A stretch of 56,361 nucleotides of DNA. It comes from an uncultured Oscillospiraceae bacterium. GTDB taxonomy: Bacteria; Bacillota; Clostridia; Oscillospirales; Acutalibacteraceae. The DNA is taken from assembly GCA_900540535.1 (NCBI GenBank), contig UQGM01000013.1, forward strand, positions 1 through 56,361. The letters run 5' to 3'. The notes below the pieces were generated by a model. It had not been told where the DNA came from, made no database searches, and was given only the letters and a program-made list of their open reading frames with translations. Shown piece after piece: positions 24,057-32,380 of the stretch. Position 1 is the stretch's first letter; each line of letters begins with the position of its first letter. The translations under genes and the position numbers were made by a program.

Positions 24057-25259
24057 TTACTCGTCGATCTCAGTAACAACACCTGAACCAACTGTACGTC
24101 CACCTTCACGAATAGCGAAACGAAGTCCCTCTTCGATAGCGATGGGAGTGATAAGCTCAACAGACATTGTAACGTTATCGCCAGGCATGCACATCTCTAC
24201 GCCTTCGGGAAGAGTGATAACACCTGTAACGTCAGTTGTACGGAAATAGAACTGAGGACGATAGTTGTTGAAGAAAGGTGTATGACGTCCACCTTCGTCC
24301 TTATTCAGAACGTAAACCTGACCCTTGAACTTTGTGTGAGGATGGATTGAACCAGGAGCAGCAAGAACCTGTCCACGCTCAATCTCTGTACGCTGGATAC
24401 CACGAAGAAGAGCACCGATGTTGTCGCCAGCCTCAGCATAGTCGAGGATCTTGCGGAACATCTCGATACCTGTAACAACAGTCTTTCTCTTCTCGTCTGT
24501 AAGACCAACGATCTCAACTTCCTCAGAAGTTCTGAGCTGTCCACGCTCAACTCTACCTGTAGCAACTGTACCACGGCCTGTGATTGTGAAAACGTCCTCA
24601 ACGGGCATAAGGAAGGGAAGGTCTGCCTTACGGTCAGGAGTGGGGATGTAGCTGTCAACAGCATCCATGAGCTCCCAGATGCAAGCAAGCTCAGGAGCGT
24701 TTACATCGTTACCTGAGTACTCAAGAGCCTTAAGAGCTGAACCCTTGATGATGGGTGTATCATCGCCGGGGAACTCGTACTCGTCAAGAGTCTCACGGAT
24801 TTCCATCTCAACAAGCTCAAGGAGCTCGGGATCGTCAACCTGATCGCACTTGTTCATGAATACGATGATGTAAGGAACGCCAACCTGACGAGCAAGAAGA
24901 AGGTGCTCTTTGGTCTGAGCCATAGGACCATCTGTTGCAGCGATAACAAGGATAGCGCCGTCCATCTGAGCAGCACCGGTGATCATGTTCTTGATATAGT
25001 CAGCATGGCCGGGGCAGTCAACGTGAGCATAGTGACGAGTCTCTGTCTGATACTCAACGTGAGCTGTGTTGATTGTGATACCACGCTCTCTCTCTTCGGG
25101 AGCCTTATCGATGTTTGCATAATCAACGAAGTCAGCCTCGCCCTTCATAGCGAGAGTCTTTGTGATAGCAGCTGTAAGAGTTGTTTTACCGTGGTCAACG
25201 TGGCCGATAGTACCAATGTTGACATGGGGTTTGGTTCTGTCAAATTTTTCCTTTGCCAT
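24057..25259 (-). CDS. tuf: Elongation factor Tu
   Basis: A 400-residue translation GTPase that carries aminoacyl-tRNA to the ribosome. The G domain has GHVDHGKT (residues 19-26), the effector RGITINTAHVEY, DCPGH and NKCD; domains II and III follow (AAPGSIHPHTKFKGQVYVL, GGRHTPFFNNYRPQFYFRTTDVTG). Length is standard and no resistance-type change is evident. AAGGAGG precedes the ATG. It ends the fusA-tuf pair but also has its own promoter 66-94 bp upstream. Confidence 0.98.
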   Translation of the reverse strand: MAKEKFDRTKPHVNIGTIGHVDHGKTTLTAAITKTLAMKGEADFVDYANIDKAPEERERGITINTAHVEYQTETRHYAHVDCPGHADYIKNMITGAAQMDGAILVIAATDGPMAQTKEHLLLARQVGVPYIIVFMNKCDQVDDPELLELVEMEIRETLDEYEFPGDDTPIIKGSALKALEYSGNDVNAPELACIWELMDAVDSYIPTPDRKADLPFLMPVEDVFTITGRGTVATGRVERGQLRTSEEVEIVGLTDEKRKTVVTGIEMFRKILDYAEAGDNIGALLRGIQRTEIERGQVLAAPGSIHPHTKFKGQVYVLNKDEGGRHTPFFNNYRPQFYFRTTDVTGVITLPEGVEMCMPGDNVTMSVELITPIAIEEGLRFAIREGGRTVGSGVVTEIDE

Positions 25260-25304
25260 TGGATGTTTCCTCCTTTATTTTCAGCAAAATAATTTGTGTT
25301 TTTA

Positions 25305-25318
25305 ACGGCATGCGCCGT
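25305..25318 (-). other. Small hairpin in the tuf leader
   Basis: ACGGC-ATGC-GCCGT (25305-25318) lies between the tuf promoter and its ribosome-binding site, seven bases after the -10. Confidence 0.5.
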
Positions 25319-25324
25319 AAGGAT

Positions 25325-25353
25325 ATTTTAACAATTCTATTGACTAATTGCAA
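25325..25353 (-). promoter_or_regulatory. Promoter of tuf
   Basis: On the minus strand, TTGCAA (25348-25353), 17 bp, TAAAAT (25325-25330). It lets tuf be made in excess of fusA. Confidence 0.65.
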
Positions 25354-25368
25354 TAGATTTTTGATAAA

Positions 25369-27447
25369 TTAATCCTTCTTCATGCGGCTGCTGATAATTT
25401 CATCAGCAATTGACTTGGGTACCTCAGTGTAATGGCTGGGCTCCATTGTATACTGTCCACGTCCCTGAGTCTTTGAACGAAGGTCTGTAGCGTATCCAAA
25501 CATGTTTGAAAGGGGAACCATAGCATTGATCTGAGTAGCACCATTTCTGGGCTCCATACCCTGCATGAGTCCACGACGTGAGTTGATGTCGCCGATAACG
25601 TCACCAACGTAGTCGTCGGGAGTGATTACGGAAACCTTCATGATGGGCTCCATAAGTGTGGGAGCTGCCTTCTTCATAGCGTTCTTGAATGCCATTGAAC
25701 CGGCAATCTTGAATGCCATTTCAGAGGAGTCAACCTCATGGTAAGAACCGTCATAAAGAGTAACCTTAACGTCAACAACGTTGTAGCCAGCAAGAACACC
25801 GGAAAGCATTGCGCCCTTGATACCTGCTTCAGCAGGTCCGATGTACTCTTTCGGGATAGCGCCGCCGACGATTTCGTTAACGAACTCATATCCTTTGCCG
25901 GGGTTGGGCTCGATACGGATCTTAACGTGACCGTACTGACCACGACCACCGGACTGACGTGAATACTTGCAGTCCTCATCAGCAGCTTTGGTGATTGTCT
26001 CACGGTAAGCAACCTGAGGTTTACCTACGTTAGCTTCAACTTTGAACTCACGAAGCATTCTGTCAACGATGATTTCAAGGTGAAGCTCACCCATACCTGC
26101 GATGATTGTCTGGCCTGTCTCTTCGTCTGTATAAGCCTTGAATGTGGGATCTTCTTCAGCAAGCTTCTGAAGAGCGATACCCATCTTCTCCTGACCAGCC
26201 TTGGTCTTGGGCTCGATAGCAACACGGATAACGGGCTCGGGGAACTCCATGGATTCAAGGATTACGGGATACTTGGGATCACAGAGTGTATCACCTGTTG
26301 TTGTATTCTTAAGACCAACAGCAGCAGCTATATCACCAGCGTAGCAGGTCTCGATGTCCTGACGGTGGTTAGCGTGCATCTGGAGAATACGTCCCATTCT
26401 CTCGTTAGTATCCTTAACAGAGTTATAAACAGTGCTTCCGGCATCAACTGTACCGGAATACACACGGAAGAAGCAGATTTTACCAACATAGGGGTCGGTA
26501 GCAATCTTGAATGCGAGAGCTGCAAAAGGCTCTTCGTCGGAAGAATGACGAACCTCGTCCTCTTCTGTCTCGGGATTAATACCGGTGATGTCTGCAACGT
26601 CTGTGGGAGCAGGCATGTAATCAACAATAGCGTCAAGGAGCATCTGAACGCCCTTGTTTCTGTAAGAAGTACCGCAGGTAATCGGTACCATGCTGTTAGC
26701 GATTGTTGACTTACGGATTGTTGATTTAATCTCGTCGATTGTGAGCTCTTCGCCCTCGAGGTACTTCATCATGAGGTCCTCGTCCTGCTCTGCAACGTGC
26801 TCAAGAAGGTCTGTACGATACTTCTGAGCAAGCTCCATCATATCCTCAGGGATAGGCTCCTTACGAACGTCAAGACCCTTGTCGTCGTAGTAAACCTCAG
26901 CTTCCATTGTTACAAGGTCGATGATACCCTTGAAAGTATCCTCTGAACCGATGGGAAGCTGAATCGGAACTGCGTTACATTTAAGGCGATCCTTAATCAT
27001 GCTCAGTACATTGTAGAAGTCCGCACCCATGATGTCCATCTTATTGACGTAAATCATACGCGGAACATGATATTTATCAGCCTGACGCCAAACGGTCTCA
27101 GACTGAGGCTCAACGCCGCCCTTAGCACACATAACTGTTACAGAGCCGTCGAGAACACGAAGTGAACGCTCAACCTCAACTGTAAAGTCAACGTGGCCGG
27201 GAGTGTCGATAATGTTGATTCTATGATCTCTCCAGAAGCAAGTGGTAGCAGCGGAAGTAATTGTAATACCTCTCTCCTGCTCCTGTGCCATCCAGTCCAT
27301 TGTGGCGGCACCGTCATGGGTCTCACCGATCTTGTGGTTGATACCTGTATAGAACAGGATACGCTCGGTTGTTGTTGTTTTACCGGCGTCGATGTGAGCC
27401 ATGATACCGATGTTTCTGGTCATAGCTAATGATACCTTTCTTGGCAT
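25369..27447 (-). CDS. fusA: Elongation factor G
   Basis: A 692-residue translocase, the usual length. The G domain has AHIDAGKTTTTER (residues about 17-29), RGITITSAATTCFW, DTPGHVDF and NKMD; domains II-V follow, including GMGELHLEI, SGGRGQYGHV and the C-terminal FGYATDLRSKTQGRGQYTME. The frame is open four codons further, but ATG 27447 gives the conserved PRKVSLAMTRNIGIMAH start and has TGGAGGG in front. A 7-bp hairpin at 27487-27504 lies in its leader. It is in the conserved rpsL-rpsG-fusA-tuf order. Confidence 0.98.
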   Translation of the reverse strand: MPRKVSLAMTRNIGIMAHIDAGKTTTTERILFYTGINHKIGETHDGAATMDWMAQEQERGITITSAATTCFWRDHRINIIDTPGHVDFTVEVERSLRVLDGSVTVMCAKGGVEPQSETVWRQADKYHVPRMIYVNKMDIMGADFYNVLSMIKDRLKCNAVPIQLPIGSEDTFKGIIDLVTMEAEVYYDDKGLDVRKEPIPEDMMELAQKYRTDLLEHVAEQDEDLMMKYLEGEELTIDEIKSTIRKSTIANSMVPITCGTSYRNKGVQMLLDAIVDYMPAPTDVADITGINPETEEDEVRHSSDEEPFAALAFKIATDPYVGKICFFRVYSGTVDAGSTVYNSVKDTNERMGRILQMHANHRQDIETCYAGDIAAAVGLKNTTTGDTLCDPKYPVILESMEFPEPVIRVAIEPKTKAGQEKMGIALQKLAEEDPTFKAYTDEETGQTIIAGMGELHLEIIVDRMLREFKVEANVGKPQVAYRETITKAADEDCKYSRQSGGRGQYGHVKIRIEPNPGKGYEFVNEIVGGAIPKEYIGPAEAGIKGAMLSGVLAGYNVVDVKVTLYDGSYHEVDSSEMAFKIAGSMAFKNAMKKAAPTLMEPIMKVSVITPDDYVGDVIGDINSRRGLMQGMEPRNGATQINAMVPLSNMFGYATDLRSKTQGRGQYTMEPSHYTEVPKSIADEIISSRMKKD

Positions 27448-27486
27448 AAAACCCTCCATCGCCGCTCATGCGGTTTCTTTAAACGC

Positions 27487-27504
27487 TGCACTTAAAAAAG
27501 TGCA
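27487..27504 (-). other. Hairpin between rpsG and fusA
   Basis: Perfect 7-bp stem TGCACTT/AAGTGCA with a 4-nt loop in the 109-bp gap, without a following T-run, so probably a leader structure and not a terminator. Confidence 0.5.
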
Positions 27505-27556
27505 TACTGATTGAAATATTTCCCTTTTTTTCGCAAAATATCCGTAAAAAAGGAAA

Positions 27557-28027
27557 TTACCATCTGTAATGAGCAAATGCCTTGTTGGCTTCTGCCATCT
27601 TGTGTGTATCTTCACGCTTCTTGAATGCGCCGCCTGTGCTGTTAACTGCATCCATGATCTCGGCTGCAAGTCTCTCACGCATTGTTCTCTCTGAACGCTG
27701 ACGGCTGTAAAGTGTGATCCAACGTAAACCAAGAGTCTGACGTCTCTCAGGACGAACCTCCATAGGTACCTGGTAAGTTGCACCACCTACACGGCGTGCC
27801 TTAACCTCAAGTACGGGCATTACGTTTTCCATAGCTGCCTCGAAAACTTCGAGGGGCTCTTTGCCTGTCTTCTCTCTGATGATATCAAAAGCATCGTAAA
27901 CGATCTTCTGGGCAACGCCCTTCTTACCGTCATACATTACGCTGTTGATAAGACGAGTGACAAGCTTTGAATTGTAAAGCGGATCCGGCAAAACATCACG
28001 TTTTGCGATCTGGCCTCTTCTTGGCAC
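27557..28027 (-). CDS. rpsG: 30S ribosomal protein S7
   Basis: A 156-residue primary binder of the 16S rRNA 3' major domain. PRRGQIAKRDVLPDPLYNSKLVTRLINSVMYDGKK at the start and ARRVGGATYQVPMEV...RWITLYSRQRSERTM are family-typical. GTG at 28027 is the start: it gives the standard N-terminus and has AAGGAGGG 6 bases upstream; the longer open frame up to 28156 is leader. S7 often represses its own operon; the 164-nt leader here is strongly structured. Confidence 0.97.
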   Translation of the reverse strand: MPRRGQIAKRDVLPDPLYNSKLVTRLINSVMYDGKKGVAQKIVYDAFDIIREKTGKEPLEVFEAAMENVMPVLEVKARRVGGATYQVPMEVRPERRQTLGLRWITLYSRQRSERTMRERLAAEIMDAVNSTGGAFKKREDTHKMAEANKAFAHYRW

Positions 28028-28191
28028 TTCGCTTCCCTCCTTCATAATAATGATATCATAGGTACTCGAGTGACAAAATTCCCGTGGCGCCAATGATGAG
28101 GCGATAATAATATATATTAACCTCAGCATTGGTTGAGCTTTTCGCTCAGCCTGCAAGAAGATTCTGTCGTTTCATTTTCCGGTCTACCGGA
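28028..28191 (-). promoter_or_regulatory. Structured rpsL-rpsG intergenic RNA, possible S7 autoregulatory site
   Basis: 164 bases with three hairpins read on the minus strand: CCGGT/ACCGG (28179-28190), TGAGC/GCTCA (28134-28148) and a long stem of 12-nt arms with one mismatch, CCAATG-C-TGAGG with CCTCA-T-CATTGG (28121-28132 with 28090-28101) closed by an AT-rich loop. None has a T-run, so it is not a terminator. In E. coli, S7 binds the rpsL-rpsG intercistronic RNA to repress translation; this region has the right place, but the homology is untested. Confidence 0.5.
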
Positions 28192-28614
28192 TTATTTTTT
28201 AGCTGCCTTAGGACGCTTCGCACCGTACTTTGAACGGGACTGCATTCTTCCGTTAACACCCTGAGTATCAAGTGTACCACGGATGATATGGTAACGAACA
28301 CCGGGAAGGTCCTTAACACGGCCGCCACGGATAAGAACAACGCTATGCTCCTGAAGGTTGTGTCCTACACCGGGGATATAGGCGGAAACCTCAATATCGT
28401 TGGTAAGACGAACTCTGGCAATCTTTCTGAGAGCTGAGTTAGGCTTCTTAGGAGTAGCTGTCTTAACGGCTGTGCAAACACCACGCTTCTGAGGAGAGTC
28501 GTTATCTGTAAGAATGTTCTTCTTTGAGTTAAGACCCTTTAAAAGAGCGGGAGCCTTAGCCTTTTTCTCAAGGGATTTTCTTCCGTTGCGAACAAGCTGG
28601 TTAAAGGTTGGCAA
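28192..28614 (-). CDS. rpsL: 30S ribosomal protein S12
   Basis: A 140-residue decoding-centre protein. PTFNQLVRNGRKS, CTAVKTATPKKPNSALRKIARVRL and IRGGRVKDLPGVRYHIIRG are intact; both lysines linked to streptomycin resistance (in TPKKPNS and GGRVKDLPG) are wild type. The start is TTG at 28614, the codon before the conserved PTFNQLV, with AAGGAGGTG 7-8 bases upstream; no ATG is available there. It has its own promoter inside the rpoC-rpsL gap. Confidence 0.97.
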   Translation of the reverse strand: MPTFNQLVRNGRKSLEKKAKAPALLKGLNSKKNILTDNDSPQKRGVCTAVKTATPKKPNSALRKIARVRLTNDIEVSAYIPGVGHNLQEHSVVLIRGGRVKDLPGVRYHIIRGTLDTQGVNGRMQSRSKYGAKRPKAAKK

Positions 28615-28650
28615 ATCTACTGCACCTCCTTGCACTAAAAATATATGTGC

Positions 28651-28669
28651 AGGGGGCATAAAGCCCCCT
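28651..28669 (-). other. GC-rich hairpin in the rpsL leader
   Basis: AGGGGGC-ATAAA-GCCCCCT, perfect 7-bp stem, about 55 bases after the rpsL promoter start and before the ribosome-binding site. A second small stem GCAC/GTGC with TATATTTTT in its loop follows, so the leader could act as an attenuator. Confidence 0.6.
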
Positions 28670-28729
28670 TGTCACCGTTTTTTAAGCTGCTATGGGCAAA
28701 ATATAGAAAATATACCCACACAATTGGTT

Positions 28730-28758
28730 ATTTTAACATAAGTGTTTATGGTTGTCAA
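28730..28758 (-). promoter_or_regulatory. Promoter of the rpsL-rpsG-fusA(-tuf) unit
   Basis: On the minus strand, perfect TTGACA (28753-28758), 17 bp and TAAAAT (28730-28735). No clear terminator separates rpoC from it, so read-through from rpoBC is also likely. Confidence 0.85.
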
Positions 28759-28794
28759 CACACCAAAACACGGTTTTTGTCATTATTTTTAGGC

Positions 28795-31700
28795 TTATTC
28801 GGCTGCCTCTTCTGCTGTTTTCACAGGATCAATCTCTACCCTGCTGTAGCAGTCCATTCCGGTACCGGAGGGAAGAAGCTTACCGATAATGACGTTTTCT
28901 TTAAGTCCGAGCAGCGGATCTGTCTTTCCTTTGATAGCTGCATCTGTAAGAACTCTTGTGGTTTCCTGGAAGGATGCTGCTGAAAGGAAGGAGTCTGTTG
29001 CAAGTGAAGCCTTTGTGATACCGAGAAGAACAGGTGTTCCTGTTGCCTCTTTGAGATCCTCGCCGGTCTCCTCTGCTCTCTTTCTGATAGCCTCGTTCTT
29101 TGTGATGAACTCGTACTTTTCAACTGTTGATCCGGGAAGCATATCTGTATCGCCGGGCTCTACAACCTTGTACTTCTTCATCATCTGACGGACGATAACC
29201 TCAATGTGCTTATCGTTGATATCAACACCCTGCATACGGTAAACACGCTGAACCTCACGGATAAGGTAATCGTGAACAGCATCTGTACCCTTGATTGCAA
29301 GAATGTCGTGGGGGTTAGCTGAACCCTCTGTAAGCACATCGCCCTTATTTACGAATGCACCGTCACGGATATACTCTTTAAGACGTGCATCATAAGGAAT
29401 AAGATAACTTCTCTGATCTCCGTTTTCGTTATCTGTAATGACAACATGGGGATTGCCCTTGATGTCTTCGATTGAAACAACACCGGAAATCTCTGAAAGG
29501 ATTGCAAGGTGCTTGGGCTTTCTGCCCTCGAAAAGTTCCTCAACACGGGGAAGACCCTGTGTGATATCGGCAGCTGATGTAACACCACCGGTGTGGAACG
29601 TTCTCATTGTAAGCTGTGTACCGGGCTCACCGATTGACTGAGCAGCGATAATACCAACTGCTTCACCGACTGTTACGGGATCACCTGTTGCAAGGTTGGA
29701 GCCGTAGCACTTGATACATACACCATGCTCTGCACGGCAGGTAAGAAGTGAACGAATCTTGATTCTCTCAACTCCGCTTGCCACAATGCGCTCTGCATCG
29801 GCATCGGTCATCATGCGGTCTTTGCTCATAATGAGCTCGCCTGTCTCTTTATCATAAAGGTCCTCAAGGAGGTAACGTCCCTTAAGACGCTCTGCAAGAC
29901 CTTCGATAAGCTCTTTGCCGTCACGGATATCGTAAACATCGATACCTTCGTGGCATCCGCAGTCCTCTTCACGGATGATAACATCCTGTGAAACGTCAAC
30001 AAGACGACGTGTAAGGTAACCGGAGTCAGCGGTACGAAGAGCGGTATCAGCAAGTCCTTTACGTGCACCACGGGAGGAGATGAAGTATTCGAGAACATTA
30101 AGTCCTTCACGGTAGTTAGCACGAATGGGAACTTCGATTGTCTTACCTGCTGTATTTGCGATAAGTCCACGCATACCTGCAAGCTGACGAAGCTGTGACT
30201 CAGAACCACGGGCACCGGAGTCAACCATCATGTAGATGGGGTTGTAGTGGTCAAGGTTTGCAGTAAGTTCGGAGGAAACTTTCTTTGTGCAGTCTTCCCA
30301 AACTTTGATAACGTTTCTTGAACGCTCCTCATTGCTGTATCTACCTTTGAGATAGAAGTGGTTGATCTTATCAACCTCAGCCTCAGCCTGTGCAAGGAAT
30401 TCCTTCTTCTTGGGCGGGATTGTAGCGTCGCAGACAGCAACGGTAATACCGCTTCGAGTTGAATACTGACAGCCCTGAGCTTTAATCTTATCAAGAACGC
30501 CTGCGGTTACGGCTGTACCGTGAACCTTTATGCACTTGTCAATGATCTTACCAAGCATCTTCTTGCTGACAAGGAAATCAGCTTCGAGCTTGAACATATT
30601 TTCAGGCTTGCTGCGGTCAACAAAACCGAGGTCCTGAGGAATGGGATTGTTGAAGATAACACGTCCGAGAGTGGTTTCGATAATCTGTGAAACCTCTACC
30701 CCGTCAACTACCTTGCTCATTCTGATCTTTACAAGAGCATGAAGACCGAGGCTACCCTCGTCGTAAGCCATGATAGCTTCTTCAACGTTTCTGAATGCCT
30801 TGCCCTCGCCGGGTTCGCCGGGCTTAATGAGAGTAAGGTAATATGAGCCGAGAACCATATCCTGTGTAGGAACGGCAACGGGCTTTCCGTCTGAAGGCTT
30901 AAGAAGGTTGTTAGCAGCAAGCATAAGGAAACGTGCCTCTGCCTGTGCCTCTGCTGAAAGAGGTACGTGAACAGCCATCTGGTCGCCGTCGAAGTCAGCG
31001 TTGAAAGCGGTACATACAAGGGGATGAAGCTTAATAGCTCTGCCCTCTACAAGTACTGGCTCGAAAGCCTGAATACCCAGTCTGTGAAGAGTGGGAGCAC
31101 GGTTGAGCATTACGGGATGGTCTTTGATGACGATTTCGAGAGCGTCCCAGACCTCATTCTTTGCACGCTCAACCATCTTTCTTGCGGATTTGATGTTTCC
31201 TGCTGCGCCTGTTTCAACAAGACGCTTCATGACAAAGGGCTTGAAGAGCTCCAGAGCCATTTCCTTGGGAAGTCCGCACTGATACATTTTAAGCTCGGGC
31301 CCTACGACGATAACGGAACGTCCTGAGTAGTCAACACGCTTACCAAGAAGGTTCTGACGGAAACGTCCCTGCTTACCTTTAAGCATATCGGAAAGAGATT
31401 TAAGAGGTCTGTTGTTGGGTCCTGTTACGGGACGGCCTCTTCTGCCGTTGTCGATAAGGGCGTCAACTGCCTCCTGAAGCATTCTCTTTTCGTTTCTTAC
31501 GATAATATCGGGAGCTCCAAGCTCAAGAAGTCTCTTAAGACGGTTATTTCTGTTGATGACCCTTCTGTAAAGGTCGTTAAGGTCAGATGTTGCAAAGCGT
31601 CCGCCGTCCAGCTGAACCATGGGACGGATATCGGGCGGAATAACGGGAAGGCAGTCAAGAATCATCCATTCCGGTTTGTTGCCGGACTGTCTGAAGGCCT

Positions 31701-32337
31701 CTACAACCTCAAGACGCTTTAAGATTCTTACCTTCTTCTGGCCGCTTGCGTTTTCAAGCTCATCACGAAGCTCTTCTGCAAGGGATTCAACATCTATCTG
31801 TGAAAGAAGCTCTTTGATAGCCTCCGCACCCATTCCGGCACGGAAAGAATCCTCATACTTCTCTCTCATATCAGCGTAATCTTTATCGTTGAGAATCTGA
31901 AGACGCTGAAGCGGTGTGTCACCGGGATCTGTGACGATGTAAAGGGCAAAATAGAGAACCTTTTCAAGGTCACGGGGAGAAATGTCAAGCATAAGTCCCA
32001 TACGTGAGGGAATACCCTTGAAGTACCAGATGTGGGAAACAGGAGCTGCAAGCTCGATGTGACCCATTCTCTCACGGCGAACCTTTGCCTTTGTTATTTC
32101 AACTCCGCAGCGTTCGCAGACCTTGCCCTTAAAGCGGATACGTTTATACTTTCCGCAGTGGCACTCCCAGTCCTTAGTGGGTCCGAAAATCCTTTCGCAG
32201 AAAAGACCGTCCCTTTCAGGCTTGAGTGTGCGGTAGTTTATGGTTTCGGGCTTCTTGACTTCACCGTAAGACCATTCTCTGATCTGTTCAGGTGAAGCAA
32301 GACCGATTTTTATTGACTCAAATGTGATGTTTTCCAT
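28795..32337 (-). CDS. rpoC: DNA-directed RNA polymerase subunit beta'
   Basis: An 1180-residue RNAP subunit. The N-terminal zinc finger (CHCGKYKRIRFKGKVCERCG, about residues 60-79), the catalytic NADFDGDQM loop (three Mg-binding Asp), the trigger-loop region around GEPGTQLTMRTFHTGG and the second zinc site (CRAEHGVCIKCYG) are intact. The start is ATG 32337 (MENITFESIKIGLASPEQI), with AAGAAGGGG upstream. It follows rpoB by 43 bases. Confidence 0.98.
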   Translation of the reverse strand: MENITFESIKIGLASPEQIREWSYGEVKKPETINYRTLKPERDGLFCERIFGPTKDWECHCGKYKRIRFKGKVCERCGVEITKAKVRRERMGHIELAAPVSHIWYFKGIPSRMGLMLDISPRDLEKVLYFALYIVTDPGDTPLQRLQILNDKDYADMREKYEDSFRAGMGAEAIKELLSQIDVESLAEELRDELENASGQKKVRILKRLEVVEAFRQSGNKPEWMILDCLPVIPPDIRPMVQLDGGRFATSDLNDLYRRVINRNNRLKRLLELGAPDIIVRNEKRMLQEAVDALIDNGRRGRPVTGPNNRPLKSLSDMLKGKQGRFRQNLLGKRVDYSGRSVIVVGPELKMYQCGLPKEMALELFKPFVMKRLVETGAAGNIKSARKMVERAKNEVWDALEIVIKDHPVMLNRAPTLHRLGIQAFEPVLVEGRAIKLHPLVCTAFNADFDGDQMAVHVPLSAEAQAEARFLMLAANNLLKPSDGKPVAVPTQDMVLGSYYLTLIKPGEPGEGKAFRNVEEAIMAYDEGSLGLHALVKIRMSKVVDGVEVSQIIETTLGRVIFNNPIPQDLGFVDRSKPENMFKLEADFLVSKKMLGKIIDKCIKVHGTAVTAGVLDKIKAQGCQYSTRSGITVAVCDATIPPKKKEFLAQAEAEVDKINHFYLKGRYSNEERSRNVIKVWEDCTKKVSSELTANLDHYNPIYMMVDSGARGSESQLRQLAGMRGLIANTAGKTIEVPIRANYREGLNVLEYFISSRGARKGLADTALRTADSGYLTRRLVDVSQDVIIREEDCGCHEGIDVYDIRDGKELIEGLAERLKGRYLLEDLYDKETGELIMSKDRMMTDADAERIVASGVERIKIRSLLTCRAEHGVCIKCYGSNLATGDPVTVGEAVGIIAAQSIGEPGTQLTMRTFHTGGVTSAADITQGLPRVEELFEGRKPKHLAILSEISGVVSIEDIKGNPHVVITDNENGDQRSYLIPYDARLKEYIRDGAFVNKGDVLTEGSANPHDILAIKGTDAVHDYLIREVQRVYRMQGVDINDKHIEVIVRQMMKKYKVVEPGDTDMLPGSTVEKYEFITKNEAIRKRAEETGEDLKEATGTPVLLGITKASLATDSFLSAASFQETTRVLTDAAIKGKTDPLLGLKENVIIGKLLPSGTGMDCYSRVEIDPVKTAEEAAE

Positions 32338-32380
32338 GTAACCGACCCCTTCTTTCAATTGTTAATTGCGTTTCTTTTCA

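Noticed and set aside
26080..26709. 209-codon open frame opposite fusA
   Set aside because: It is antisense to a conserved EF-G gene, is Cys/Ser/Leu-rich without a domain, and has no ribosome-binding site; biased codon use in fusA explains it.
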